A stretch of DNA of 64,000 nt from Arthrobacter gallicola. Lineage in GTDB: Bacteria > Actinomycetota > Actinomycetes > Actinomycetales > Micrococcaceae. The translations under genes and the position numbers were made by a program. Below the pieces are notes generated by a model. The model searched no databases. It worked only from the letters and a program-made list of their open reading frames with translations, and was not told the DNA's origin. This document shows positions 35,768 to 43,611 of the stretch, one piece after another. The DNA is taken from assembly GCF_014836775.1 (NCBI RefSeq), contig NZ_JACSQD010000002.1, positions 436,567-500,566 of the forward strand, read 5' to 3'. Each line of letters starts with the position of its first letter. The first letter of the stretch is position 1.

Positions 35768-36298
35768 ATGACGCTTACCGCACAGACCGCACCGGTCACT
35801 GTCCGGCGTGCCCGCACCTCCGACGTGCAGTACATCCGTGAACTGGTGGCCCCGCTCGCCGACGAACGGGTCCTGATCGCCAAGGAGGCGGTGGCCTACT
35901 ACGAGGGACTGCAGGAGTTCCGGATTGCCCAGGACGCCGAAGGAAACGTGATTGGCTGCGGCGCCCTGCACGTTATGTGGGAGGACCTGGCTGAAGTCCG
36001 CACTCTGGCGACACATCGGGACTGGCGGGGCCGCGGCGTCGGCCACCTGCTGCTGGAGCAGCTGCTTGCCGATGCGGTGGAGATTGGAGTTTCGCGGGTT
36101 TTCTGCCTGACCTTCGAGGTTGATTTCTTTCAACGCCACGGTTTTGAGGTGATGGAGAATCAGTCCGCAGTTGATCCGCAGGTTTATTCCGAACTCCTGC
36201 GCTCCCAGGATGAGGGAGTGGCTGAATTCCTGGACCTTGCGCGGGTGAAGCCGAATACGCTCGGCAATACCCGGATGATTCGAACTGTTCGCGGGTAG
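35768..36298 (+). CDS. amino-acid N-acetyltransferase (short GNAT, actinobacterial NAGS type)
   Basis: GNAT-fold enzyme of 176 residues. Acetyl-CoA binding motif A is RTLATHRDWRGRGVGHLLLEQLLADA, preceded by IGCGALHVMWEDLAEV and followed by VFCLTFEVDFFQRHGFEVM. This pattern matches the short actinobacterial N-acetylglutamate synthases (ArgA type), which begin arginine synthesis without an amino-acid kinase domain. Other arginine genes are absent from the window, so the pathway role is inferred from family. The gene is monocistronic and starts on a leaderless ATG. Confidence 0.82.
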   Translation: MTLTAQTAPVTVRRARTSDVQYIRELVAPLADERVLIAKEAVAYYEGLQEFRIAQDAEGNVIGCGALHVMWEDLAEVRTLATHRDWRGRGVGHLLLEQLLADAVEIGVSRVFCLTFEVDFFQRHGFEVMENQSAVDPQVYSELLRSQDEGVAEFLDLARVKPNTLGNTRMIRTVRG

Positions 36299-36448
36299 TG
36301 AACCGGCCATAATTACTGGCATATGCGCCGGCAATCAAGTACAGTAAGGGTACTTAGCATCCACTAATGCCGGTGGTTGTCCCGGGCTAACCGAATGGTT
36401 GTCCCACAGCGGGAACGCCGCCGGTCGATCAGAAAGCGGGTACCTATT

Positions 36449-36625
36449 ATGGGCGCAGATGACAAGATGCAGAACAAGGGCGAAGAAGTCGGCGGCAAGG
36501 TGAAGGAAGGCCTGGGAAAGGTCACCGGAAACGAGCGTATGGAAGCCGAAGGTCAGGGAGACCAGGCCAAGGCAAACGTGAAGCAGGCCGGCGAACACGT
36601 CAAGGATGCTTTCAAGGGTAAGTAA
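36449..36625 (+). CDS. CsbD family stress protein
   Basis: A 58-residue hydrophilic protein with the CsbD pattern: MGADDKMQNKGEEVGGKVKEGLGKVTGNERMEAEGQGDQ, then KANVKQAGEHVKDAFKGK. CsbD-like proteins are induced by general stress (sigma-B in Bacillus), and their mechanism is unknown. The ATG at 36449 was chosen because the CsbD consensus starts there; the longer frame from 36377 adds an arginine-rich tail. Upstream a GGTTGTCCC sequence occurs twice (about 36373-36405), and TACTTAGCAT lies about 100 nt before the gene. A perfect terminator follows. Confidence 0.9.
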   Translation: MGADDKMQNKGEEVGGKVKEGLGKVTGNERMEAEGQGDQAKANVKQAGEHVKDAFKGK

Positions 36626-36692
36626 CCCCAGCGCACGGATCACTTTCCGTGCACCTCTTCCGGCCGCTGTTGTCGCTGTTGGCCGGGGAATA

Positions 36693-36723
36693 CTGAAGGA
36701 AGGGCCCGTGGCCCTTCCTTCAG
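36693..36723 (+). terminator. csbD terminator
   Basis: Perfect 14-bp stem CTGAAGGAAGGGCC / GGCCCTTCCTTCAG with a 3-nt loop, 68 nt after the CsbD stop. Confidence 0.85.
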
Positions 36724-36856
36724 TGCGTTCGGGTGTCTTCCAAGCCTGTGCAGCGTCCCCGCCGCGGGGTAGGGTTGCCTGAATCAGTGAACGGGCAGGC
36801 GCCGTCGCCTGTCCGGTTTCCAACCCGTCTTCTGTGGGTAAGAGGAGCGTCAGGCC

Positions 36857-37858
36857 ATGAAGAAACTCATCAATGATCCCCGCTCGGTGGTCGCTGAATC
36901 CCTGGAGGGATTCGGGCAGGCCCACCACGACCTCGTTACCGTCCACACCGACCCCGCCTACGTCCTGCGCCGGGACGCGCCGGTGTCAGGGAAGGTCGCA
37001 CTGGTTTCGGGCGGCGGAAGCGGCCACGAGCCGCTGCACGCGGGCTATGTCGGCAGAGGAATGCTCGACGCCGCCGTGCCGGGGGCTGTTTTCACCTCGC
37101 CCACGCCGGACCAGATCCTCCCGGCCATCACCGGCACGGATTCCGGTGCCGGAGTGCTGCTGATCGTGAAGAACTACACCGGTGACATCCTCAACTTTGA
37201 GACAGCAGCGGAGCTGGCCCAGGTGGAAGACATCCAGGTCCGGACCGTTGTGGTCAATGACGACGTCGCGGTGGAGGACTCGCTGTATACGGCCGGACGG
37301 CGCGGGGTGGGCGGCACGGTACTGCTGGAACGGATTGCCGGCGGCGCGGCCGAGCGCGGCGATTCCCTGGACGCGGTGGCTGCGGTTGCAGAGCGGGTGA
37401 ACGCGAATGTCCGCTCCATGGGTGTTGCCCTCAGCGCCTGCACGGTTCCGCACGCGGGTGAACCGAGCTTTGAGCTGGCTGAGAACGAGATTGAGCTTGG
37501 CGTCGGCATCCACGGTGAGCCGGGGCGGCGGCGGATGCCCATGGCAGACGCAGATTCGATCACCGACCAGCTGCTCGAACCGGTCCTCGCCGATCTGAAA
37601 ACGGCTTCCGGGGACCGGGTGCTGCTTTTCGTCAACGGTATGGGCGGCACCCCGCTGAGCGAGCTGTATATCGTTTACCGCCATGCCGCCAAGTTCCTGG
37701 CGGACCGCGGCGTGCACGTGGAACGTTCCCTGGTGGGCAACTACATCACCGCTTTGGAAATGCAGGGGGCCTCGGTGACCGTGCTGAAACTTGATGACGA
37801 GATGATCGATTTGTGGGACTCGCCGGTGCAGACGGCGGCCCTGCGGTGGGGAGTGTAG
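36857..37858 (+). CDS. dhaK: PTS-dependent dihydroxyacetone kinase, DhaK subunit
   Basis: Binds dihydroxyacetone covalently as a hemiaminal on a histidine. His57 in GGGSGHEPLHAGYVG and His219 in VGIHGEPGRRRMP correspond to the substrate-binding histidines known for DhaK. The 333-residue length is that of the separate DhaK subunit of bacterial PTS-type kinases. The ATG at 36857 has GAGGAGC upstream. dhaL follows after 2 nt and dhaM overlaps dhaL, so the three form one operon. Phosphate comes from PEP through the PTS (see dhaM, ptsH, ptsI). The pathway channels glycerol-derived dihydroxyacetone into glycolysis. Confidence 0.95.
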   Translation: MKKLINDPRSVVAESLEGFGQAHHDLVTVHTDPAYVLRRDAPVSGKVALVSGGGSGHEPLHAGYVGRGMLDAAVPGAVFTSPTPDQILPAITGTDSGAGVLLIVKNYTGDILNFETAAELAQVEDIQVRTVVVNDDVAVEDSLYTAGRRGVGGTVLLERIAGGAAERGDSLDAVAAVAERVNANVRSMGVALSACTVPHAGEPSFELAENEIELGVGIHGEPGRRRMPMADADSITDQLLEPVLADLKTASGDRVLLFVNGMGGTPLSELYIVYRHAAKFLADRGVHVERSLVGNYITALEMQGASVTVLKLDDEMIDLWDSPVQTAALRWGV

Positions 37859-37860
37859 GA

Positions 37861-38502
37861 ATGGATCTGAACGCCCAGTGGGCCGCTGCCTGGATGCGCG
37901 AAGCAGCTGCGGCCATGGCCGGCAACCGGCAGCGCCTGATCGACCTGGACCGGGCAATCGGCGACGCCGACCATGGGGAGAACATGGACCGCGGCTTCAG
38001 TGCGATTGTGGAGAAACTCGACGCAGACGGCGTCCCAGCCACCCCCTCGGAGGTCTTCAAGCTCGCGGCCATGACACTGATGTCCAAGGTGGGCGGCGCC
38101 GCCGGGCCGCTGTATGGCACGGCGTTCCTGCGCGGTTCCACCGCCGTCGCCGGCAAGGAGGAGCTGAGCGCTGAGGACGTTGTCGCCTTCCTGACAGCCG
38201 CCCGCGACGGGATTGTCAGCCGCGGGAAGGCTGAACCGGGGGACAAGACCATGGTGGACGCCTTTACCCCCGCGGTCGAAGCAGCGCAGACGGCTGCCTC
38301 CGCTGAAGCCAGCGGAGCCGAAACCCTCTCGGCAGCCGCGAACGCTGCCGAGGCAGGCCTGGCCGGTACGGAGCCGCTCATCGCGCGGAAGGGCCGGGCC
38401 AGCTATCTCGGGGAGCGCAGCGCGGGCCACCTCGATCCCGGCGCAGCGTCAACAACCCTCATCCTGCAGGCGGCGGCCTCCGCCGCCGGGGAGAAGGCAT
38501 GA
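37861..38502 (+). CDS. dhaL: PTS-dependent dihydroxyacetone kinase, ADP-binding subunit DhaL
   Basis: Carries a tightly bound ADP that is phosphorylated by DhaM and passes the phosphate to dihydroxyacetone on DhaK. Family features: LDRAIGDADHGENMDRGF, with the Mg-coordinating aspartates of DADHG, MSKVGGAAGPLYGTAFLR, PGDKTMVDAFTPA and the C-terminal ASYLGERSAGHLDPGAAS. Length 213 residues from the ATG at 37861, 2 nt after dhaK; the earlier in-frame start lies within dhaK. The stop overlaps the dhaM ATG by 4 nt. Confidence 0.95.
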   Translation: MDLNAQWAAAWMREAAAAMAGNRQRLIDLDRAIGDADHGENMDRGFSAIVEKLDADGVPATPSEVFKLAAMTLMSKVGGAAGPLYGTAFLRGSTAVAGKEELSAEDVVAFLTAARDGIVSRGKAEPGDKTMVDAFTPAVEAAQTAASAEASGAETLSAAANAAEAGLAGTEPLIARKGRASYLGERSAGHLDPGAASTTLILQAAASAAGEKA

Positions 38503-39218
38503 GGGTCGGGCTCGTCATCGTTTCGCACAGTGACAAGCTCGCCGAGGGCCTCTGTGAACTTGCCGGTCAGATGGCCCCCGATGTTGCCCTCATCGCCGCC
38601 GGCGGCACCGACGACGGCGGAATCGGAACCAGCCTGGAAAAAATCCAGGCGGGCATCGCCCGGGCGGACGGCGGAGCCGGCGTAGTGCTGCTTGCCGATC
38701 TCGGCTCGGCTGTGATGACCGCGGAGATGGCGCTGGAGTTCCTCGAAGAGGATCAGCGCGAAAAGATCCGGCTCGCTGACGCGCCCCTGGTCGAAGGTGC
38801 TGTTGCCGCAGCCGTGGCTGCCCAGACCGGACAGGACCTGGCCGCCGTGGTCCGTGACGCGGAAGCGGCAGCCGCATCGATGGCCGGAGCGGCAGCGGAA
38901 AGCGGTGCAGCCCCGGCGGATGCCGCGCCCGAACTCGATGACATTGACCAGGACGACACCGGAGTGCTGGAGGCGTCGTGGGAGCTGATCAACCCCATGG
39001 GACTGCACGCCAGGCCGGCTGCGGTAGTGGCTCAGGCCATGGCGGACCTGGACGCGGACATTACGATCAACGGCGTCGACGGCAAGTCGGTGATGATGCT
39101 GATGACCCTGGGGCTGAAGGCGGGGGACACCCTCACTGTTTCGGCGCACGGACCGGATGCGGAGCGCGCGGTGGAGATGCTGGGTCTGGAAGTCCGGAAC
39201 GGATTTGGGGAAATCTAG
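38499..39218 (+). CDS. dhaM: PTS-dependent dihydroxyacetone kinase, phosphotransferase subunit DhaM (EIIA-HPr fusion)
   Basis: Relays phosphate from the PTS to the ADP of DhaL. The N-terminal mannose-type EIIA domain has its active histidine at residue 10 (GLVIVSHSDKLAEG) and the LADLGSAVMTAEMALE strand-helix. After an Ala/Asp-rich linker comes a complete HPr domain with the active His170 in NPMGLHARPAAVV and SVMMLMTLGLKAGD around the regulatory serine region. No enzyme I domain is fused. The 239-residue size matches two-domain DhaM. It needs enzyme I encoded at 61693-63387. The stop codon shares CTAG with the convergent mutY stop. Confidence 0.94.
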   Translation: MRVGLVIVSHSDKLAEGLCELAGQMAPDVALIAAGGTDDGGIGTSLEKIQAGIARADGGAGVVLLADLGSAVMTAEMALEFLEEDQREKIRLADAPLVEGAVAAAVAAQTGQDLAAVVRDAEAAAASMAGAAAESGAAPADAAPELDDIDQDDTGVLEASWELINPMGLHARPAAVVAQAMADLDADITINGVDGKSVMMLMTLGLKAGDTLTVSAHGPDAERAVEMLGLEVRNGFGEI

Positions 39219-40165
39219 GCCGGCAGCCGCAGGCCGTCCCCGGAAAGCTCAGCCAGGCCGTCACGCACCAGACCGTTCAGTGCCCGTTCGAGCTGCTCCT
39301 GCGGCGCTGACAGGGCGTGCAGCGCGGCCAGCGGAGTAGTCACCGTTTCCTGCCCGGCGGCCAGGTCCACCGGGCCGGCGAGCAGCAGATCGCGCAGCAC
39401 CGGCCCCTCAGCTTCCCGGAGCACCGCCATCATGGCCCCGCGCACCTGGCGGTCGGTTCCGTGCCAGGCCTGGCCCTTGGGCACGTAGTGCGGCTCCGGC
39501 CGGCCGGCGCGCACCCAGGCGCAGTCCGCCAGCACCGGGCAGTCCTCACAGCTGGGGTTCCGGGCAGTGCAGACCAGTGCGCCGAGTTCCATCACCGAGG
39601 CATTCCAGGCGACCGATCCGGCGTCGTCGTCAGGCAGCAGCGAGACCGCCAGGCGCATCTCCGCCGCCGTCAGGGACTGCGAAGGAAGTGCGTTGCCGGT
39701 CACCAGCCGGGCGTGGACCCGGCGGATGTTCGTATCCACCACCGTTTCGCGCTGCCCGAAGGCGAAGGCCGCGACGGCCGCCGCGGTGTAGTCCCCAACC
39801 CCGGGCAGGGTGAGCAGAGCCGCATGGGTATCCGGAACCAGGCCGCCGTGCTCAGTGACTATGGCTGTGGCTGCCGCATGCAGGCGCAGCGCCCGCCGGG
39901 GATAACCCAGCCGGCCCCAGGCGCGGACGGCCTCGCCGCTGGGTTCTGCCGCCAGGGCAGCCGGCTCCGGCCACCGCTGCATCCATTCCTGCCAGACCGG
40001 CAGGACCCGGACAACCGGAGTCTGCTGCAGCATGACCTCGCTGACCAGGACGCCCCACGGACTGCAGTCCGGTTCGCGCCACGGTAGCGGGCGGGCGTTG
40101 CGGGTGAACCAGGAAGTGATCCGGCTGTGCAGCTGCGAAAGATGCTCTGCCTGCTCCGGTTCCAT
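39215..40165 (-). CDS. mutY: A/G-specific adenine DNA glycosylase
   Basis: Removes adenine mispaired with 8-oxoguanine, preventing G:C to T:A changes. The catalytic core has SEVMLQQTPVVRVLP (with the acidic general acid), the helix-hairpin-helix LLTLPGVGDYTAAAVAAFAFGQ, and VDTNIRRVHARL with the catalytic aspartate. The 4Fe-4S ligands are seen as C-x6-C-x2-C-x5-C in CTARNPSCEDCPVLADC. The C-terminal NUDIX-like domain is short (total 316 residues), as in other actinobacterial MutY. GGAGGGAAGCGC precedes the ATG at 40165. mutY-disA-radA order resembles that of mycobacteria. Confidence 0.95.
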   Translation of the reverse strand: MEPEQAEHLSQLHSRITSWFTRNARPLPWREPDCSPWGVLVSEVMLQQTPVVRVLPVWQEWMQRWPEPAALAAEPSGEAVRAWGRLGYPRRALRLHAAATAIVTEHGGLVPDTHAALLTLPGVGDYTAAAVAAFAFGQRETVVDTNIRRVHARLVTGNALPSQSLTAAEMRLAVSLLPDDDAGSVAWNASVMELGALVCTARNPSCEDCPVLADCAWVRAGRPEPHYVPKGQAWHGTDRQVRGAMMAVLREAEGPVLRDLLLAGPVDLAAGQETVTTPLAALHALSAPQEQLERALNGLVRDGLAELSGDGLRLPA

Positions 40166-40239
40166 GCGCTTCCCTCCGTGTTGACCAGCAATACTCTACT
40201 GACCGGCGTGGGGTCCGCCGTAATCCCGGCCTGGCTCCC

Positions 40240-40245
40240 TAGCCT
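40240..40245 (+). promoter_or_regulatory. -10 element of leaderless exported-protein gene
   Basis: TAGCCT ends 6 nt before the ATG at 40252; no Shine-Dalgarno is present. Confidence 0.6.
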
Positions 40246-40251
40246 TAAACC

Positions 40252-40914
40252 ATGGCGGCAAAAGGATCCAGCAGAACCCAGCCCAGCAAAGCGGTGTACC
40301 GCCGGCGCCGGCTGGTCCTGCTGCTTGCGGTTGTCCTTATGCTCGGCGTCCTGATCTGGGGAGGCTCCGCCCTGGCGGGGGCCCTGCGCAGTGACAACGA
40401 CGCCTCGGCCTCGGAGGCATTCCTCGCCGCACCGGATTCCTCCTCGCCGTCCAGCCCGCAGAGCAGTGCACCGGGCAGTGCCGGCGCATCGGACCCGGCT
40501 GCATCCGGCAAGTCCGAGGAGCCCGATACCAAATGCCCGCCTGCGTCGGTGAAGGTGGCAGCATCCACCGATGCCCCCGCTTATCCAGCCGGGAGTAATC
40601 CTCTGCTGACGCTCTCGGTGACCAACACCGGCACGGCACCGTGTGAAATCAATGTCGGCACCAACCAGATGGAATTCATCGTCACCAGCGGCTCAGACCG
40701 GATCTTCTCCTCCGCGGACTGCCAGGACGGCGGAGCGGACCTGATGAAGGAATTTGCTGCCGGCGCCACCGAGAAGGCCAACTTCACCTGGGAGCGGCTG
40801 CGTTCAGCGCCCGGGTGCGGGGCCGTTGCCAGCAACCCGAATCCGGGCTGGTACGTCTTTACCGCCCGTCTGGGAGAGGTCACCAGCGAGAAGGCCGTTT
40901 TCCAGCTGGACTGA
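40252..40914 (+). CDS. membrane-anchored exported protein, unknown function (DUF4232-like)
   Basis: A 220-residue protein with a basic N-terminus, one membrane helix (LVLLLAVVLMLGVLIWGGSALAGAL, residues about 21-45) and a Ser/Pro/Ala-rich linker. The extracytoplasmic domain has four cysteines, in KCPPASV, APCEIN, SADCQD and APGCGA. The domain resembles beta-sandwich proteins of the DUF4232 kind (TLSVTNTGTAPCEINVGTNQMEFIVTSGSDRIFSS). Two disulfides are plausible. It is monocistronic and starts on a leaderless ATG. Its stop lies 34 nt from that of the convergent disA gene. Function unknown; a cell-surface or binding role is inferred from topology only. Confidence 0.78.
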   Translation: MAAKGSSRTQPSKAVYRRRRLVLLLAVVLMLGVLIWGGSALAGALRSDNDASASEAFLAAPDSSSPSSPQSSAPGSAGASDPAASGKSEEPDTKCPPASVKVAASTDAPAYPAGSNPLLTLSVTNTGTAPCEINVGTNQMEFIVTSGSDRIFSSADCQDGGADLMKEFAAGATEKANFTWERLRSAPGCGAVASNPNPGWYVFTARLGEVTSEKAVFQLD

Positions 40915-40947
40915 TCCGCCGAACGGGTGGCCTGGCTGCGCAGCCAG

Positions 40948-42027
40948 TTACATAAACCGGTCCAGCAGGCTCGTTTCGGCAATCCGGGACAGGCCCTCGC
41001 GGACCGTGCGGGCGCGCTGCTCGCCGATTCCGTCCACCTGCATCAGGTCTTCGATGTTCGCTGCCATCAGGTTCTGCAGGCCGCCGAAGTGGTCCACCAG
41101 CCGGTTGGACACCGCTGGGGGAACACTCTTGATGTTGCTCAGCAGACGGTAGCCGCGCGGTTGGACCACCGCTTCCAGCGATTCCTGGCCGGGCTGGAAA
41201 CCGACCACCGTGGCGATCCTGCCCAGATCCACCATGTCCGAGGAACTGAGGTTCTGCAGCGTTGCCATGCGTTCCTCAATGTCATCCACGCTGCCGCTGG
41301 CGTCTGCGTAGTCCCGGATGATCATCTCGCTGCCCGGGCCCAGCCCGGTGGTCAGTTCCTCGAGCTGAAGGGACAGCAGCCGGCCGTCAACCCCGAGTTC
41401 CAGGACATACTGCGAGATTTCTTCGGAGATGCGGCGCACCATTTCCTGGCGCTGGAGCGTGACGGCGACGTCCCGCATGGTGACCATCGCTTCGATTTCC
41501 AGTGCGGAGAGGGAGTTGGTGACCTGGTCCAGGCGGGCCCGGTACCGCTCCAGGGTGGCGAGTGCCTGGTTGGCGCGGGCCGCCACCGGCTCGGAGCCTT
41601 CCAGCACATGGCGCAAACCGCCCACGTAGAGCTGGATGATCTGCATGGACTGGCTGACCGATATGACGGGGAAGCCGGCCTGGATGGCCACCCGCTCAGC
41701 GGTGCGGTGCCGGGTTCCGGACTCGTGCGTCTCGATGGTGTGGTCCGGCACCAGCTGGACAGCGGCGCGGAGGATATTTGCGCCGTCCTTGTCACAGACG
41801 ATCGCGCCGTCCATCTTGGCCAGTTCACGCAGCCGGGTGGAGGAAAACTCAATGCCAATGTCGAACCCGCCGGAGCAGATGGAATCCACCGTGCGGTCGA
41901 ACCCGAGGACGATGAGCGCGCCGGTACGGCCGCGCAGAATCCTCTCAAGCCCGTCGCGCAGTGCAGTTCCGGGCGCTACCCTGGCCAGGGTGGCCTTCAG
42001 CGCATCCTCGGGGGTGCGAGCCGCCAT
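40948..42027 (-). CDS. disA: DNA integrity scanning diadenylate cyclase DisA
   Basis: Makes the second messenger c-di-AMP from two ATP while scanning DNA; stalls at branched structures. The N-terminal DAC domain has D73-G-A in AKMDGAIVCDKDG and the G-T-R-H-R motif at 104-108. A helical spine and a C-terminal helix-hairpin-helix (NLMAANIEDLMQVDGIGEQRARTVREGL) bind DNA. The product is 359 residues. The ATG at 42027 has AAGGAAGTGAC upstream; an in-frame start at 42132 would add 35 unsupported residues. It follows radA on the same strand, and RadA is reported to restrain DisA in other bacteria. Confidence 0.97.
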   Translation of the reverse strand: MAARTPEDALKATLARVAPGTALRDGLERILRGRTGALIVLGFDRTVDSICSGGFDIGIEFSSTRLRELAKMDGAIVCDKDGANILRAAVQLVPDHTIETHESGTRHRTAERVAIQAGFPVISVSQSMQIIQLYVGGLRHVLEGSEPVAARANQALATLERYRARLDQVTNSLSALEIEAMVTMRDVAVTLQRQEMVRRISEEISQYVLELGVDGRLLSLQLEELTTGLGPGSEMIIRDYADASGSVDDIEERMATLQNLSSSDMVDLGRIATVVGFQPGQESLEAVVQPRGYRLLSNIKSVPPAVSNRLVDHFGGLQNLMAANIEDLMQVDGIGEQRARTVREGLSRIAETSLLDRFM

Positions 42028-42178
42028 TGTCACTTCCTTCCGGCCAGTCCGGCCCGGGGTGTTCTGGGCATGGGTGCGCAGACACTTCACCATAGTAATG
42101 CGCGAAAAGGCAGCGTTTTGCACATCCGGCACCGGAGTATGACAAATGAAACATGATGCCCGGTCCGGCGGGAACGGC

Positions 42179-43546
42179 CTAGAAGAGCAGTTCCAGGGCC
42201 TCGGAGAGCGTTGACACCTCTTTCACCTTGAACCCGGCAGGCACCTGGCCCGGCCCGTTGGGGGACGCCGGAACCACGGCATGGCTGAAACCAAGCCGTT
42301 CGGCTTCCTGCACCCGGCGCGCGATGCCGGGGATGGGGCGTACTTCTCCGGCCAGCCCCACCTCACCGAAGGCGATGAGCCGGGCGGGCAGCGGTTTGTT
42401 CATTTTGGCGGAGGCAACGGCCAGCGCGACGGCCAGGTCGGTGGCCGGTTCCGTCAGTTTCACGCCACCTACTGTCGCCACGTAGCTGTCGTCTTTGGCC
42501 AGGTTCATTGATGCCCGCTGCTGCAGCACAGCCAGCAGCATCGCCACCCGGGCCGAATCCAGACCGCTGGTGGCTCGGCGTGCCTGGGCATTGCCCGTTT
42601 CGGCCAGCAGCGCCTGCACCTCCGCAACGAGCGGACGCCGCCCCTCAAGGGTCACCGTGATGCAGGTGCCGGAAACCGGGTCCTTGGTCCGGGAAACAAA
42701 GAGTCCGCTGGGATCAGCGAGTCCTTCAATGCCGTCCTCGGTGAGGTCGAAGCAGCCGACTTCGTCCGTGGGCCCGTAGCGGTTCTTGACGGCGCGGAGC
42801 AGCCGCAGACGGGAGTGCCTGTCGCCGTCGAACTGGCAGACCACGTCCACCAGGTGCTCCAGCAGCCGCGGGCCGGCGATGGAACCGTCTTTGGTCACGT
42901 GCCCGACTAGCAGCGTGGTCATATTGCGGGTCTTGGCCGCGTTGATCAGGGATGCCGCGACCTCGCGGACCTGGCTGACGCCGCCGGCACTGCCGTCAAC
43001 GGCTGCGCTGCTGAGGGTCTGGACGGAGTCAACGATCAGCAGGGCCGGTTTGACCTGGTCCACCTGGCCCAGCGCCTGGCCAAGGTCGGTTTCGGCGCTC
43101 AGGTACAGGCTGCCGGACACCGCGCCGATCCGCTCCGCACGCAGTTTGACCTGGGCGGTGGACTCCTCGCCGGTGACATACAGAACGTCCCGCCCCAGGC
43201 CGGCCACGCGGGAGGCGACGTCCAGGAGCAGGGTGGACTTCCCGACGCCGGGCTCCCCGGCCAGCAGGATGACGGCACCGGGCACCAGCCCGCCGCCCAG
43301 GACACGGTCCAGTTCCCCGACGCCGGTCGGCTGGTAGGCGGCCGTGGTGGCATCGACGTCGGCAATCAACTGGGCAGGGCGGGCAACCGTTGCTGCCGCC
43401 GTAGTGCGGGCCAGGACCTCTCCGGCTTCCTCCACCGTTCCCCACGCCTGGCACTCACCGCACCGGCCCACCCACTTGGCCGCGGTCCAGCCGCACTCGG
43501 TGCAGCGGTAGTTGGCAGTCTTCACCCGGGATGTCTTCGTGGCCAT
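42179..43546 (-). CDS. radA: DNA repair protein RadA (Sms)
   Basis: RecA-like helicase that processes recombination intermediates. A zinc finger C15-x2-C18...C29-x2-C32 opens the protein, followed by the RecA core with Walker A LLAGEPGVGKSTLLLD, Walker B LLIVDSVQTL and the RadA motif KNRYGPTDEVGCF. The C-terminal Lon-like domain ends at 455 residues. Transcription appears leaderless: TAGCCT ends 6 nt before the ATG. It lies 151 bp upstream of disA on the same strand. The neighbouring FUSC gene is separated by a hairpin. Confidence 0.97.
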   Translation of the reverse strand: MATKTSRVKTANYRCTECGWTAAKWVGRCGECQAWGTVEEAGEVLARTTAAATVARPAQLIADVDATTAAYQPTGVGELDRVLGGGLVPGAVILLAGEPGVGKSTLLLDVASRVAGLGRDVLYVTGEESTAQVKLRAERIGAVSGSLYLSAETDLGQALGQVDQVKPALLIVDSVQTLSSAAVDGSAGGVSQVREVAASLINAAKTRNMTTLLVGHVTKDGSIAGPRLLEHLVDVVCQFDGDRHSRLRLLRAVKNRYGPTDEVGCFDLTEDGIEGLADPSGLFVSRTKDPVSGTCITVTLEGRRPLVAEVQALLAETGNAQARRATSGLDSARVAMLLAVLQQRASMNLAKDDSYVATVGGVKLTEPATDLAVALAVASAKMNKPLPARLIAFGEVGLAGEVRPIPGIARRVQEAERLGFSHAVVPASPNGPGQVPAGFKVKEVSTLSEALELLF

Positions 43547-43552
43547 GCCATC

Positions 43553-43558
43553 AGGCTA
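43553..43558 (-). promoter_or_regulatory. -10 element of leaderless radA
   Basis: TAGCCT on the minus strand ends 6 nt before the radA ATG at 43546. Confidence 0.6.
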
Positions 43559-43574
43559 TCCCGCGGCACTGACA

Positions 43575-43602
43575 GTGCCCGGCCGGAAAAGACGCCGGGC
43601 AC
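43575..43602 (-). terminator. terminator between FUSC-family gene and radA
   Basis: Perfect GTGCCCGGC / GCCGGGCAC stem (43575-43583, 43594-43602) 10 nt beyond the minus-strand FUSC stop and immediately before the radA promoter. Confidence 0.75.
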
Positions 43603-43611
43603 AGGGGAAAG

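Noticed and set aside
33407..36334. 975-codon open frame on the minus strand opposite clpC
   Set aside because: Exact antisense of a clear ClpC; long antisense frames arise from the strong third-position GC bias. No domains or ribosome site.
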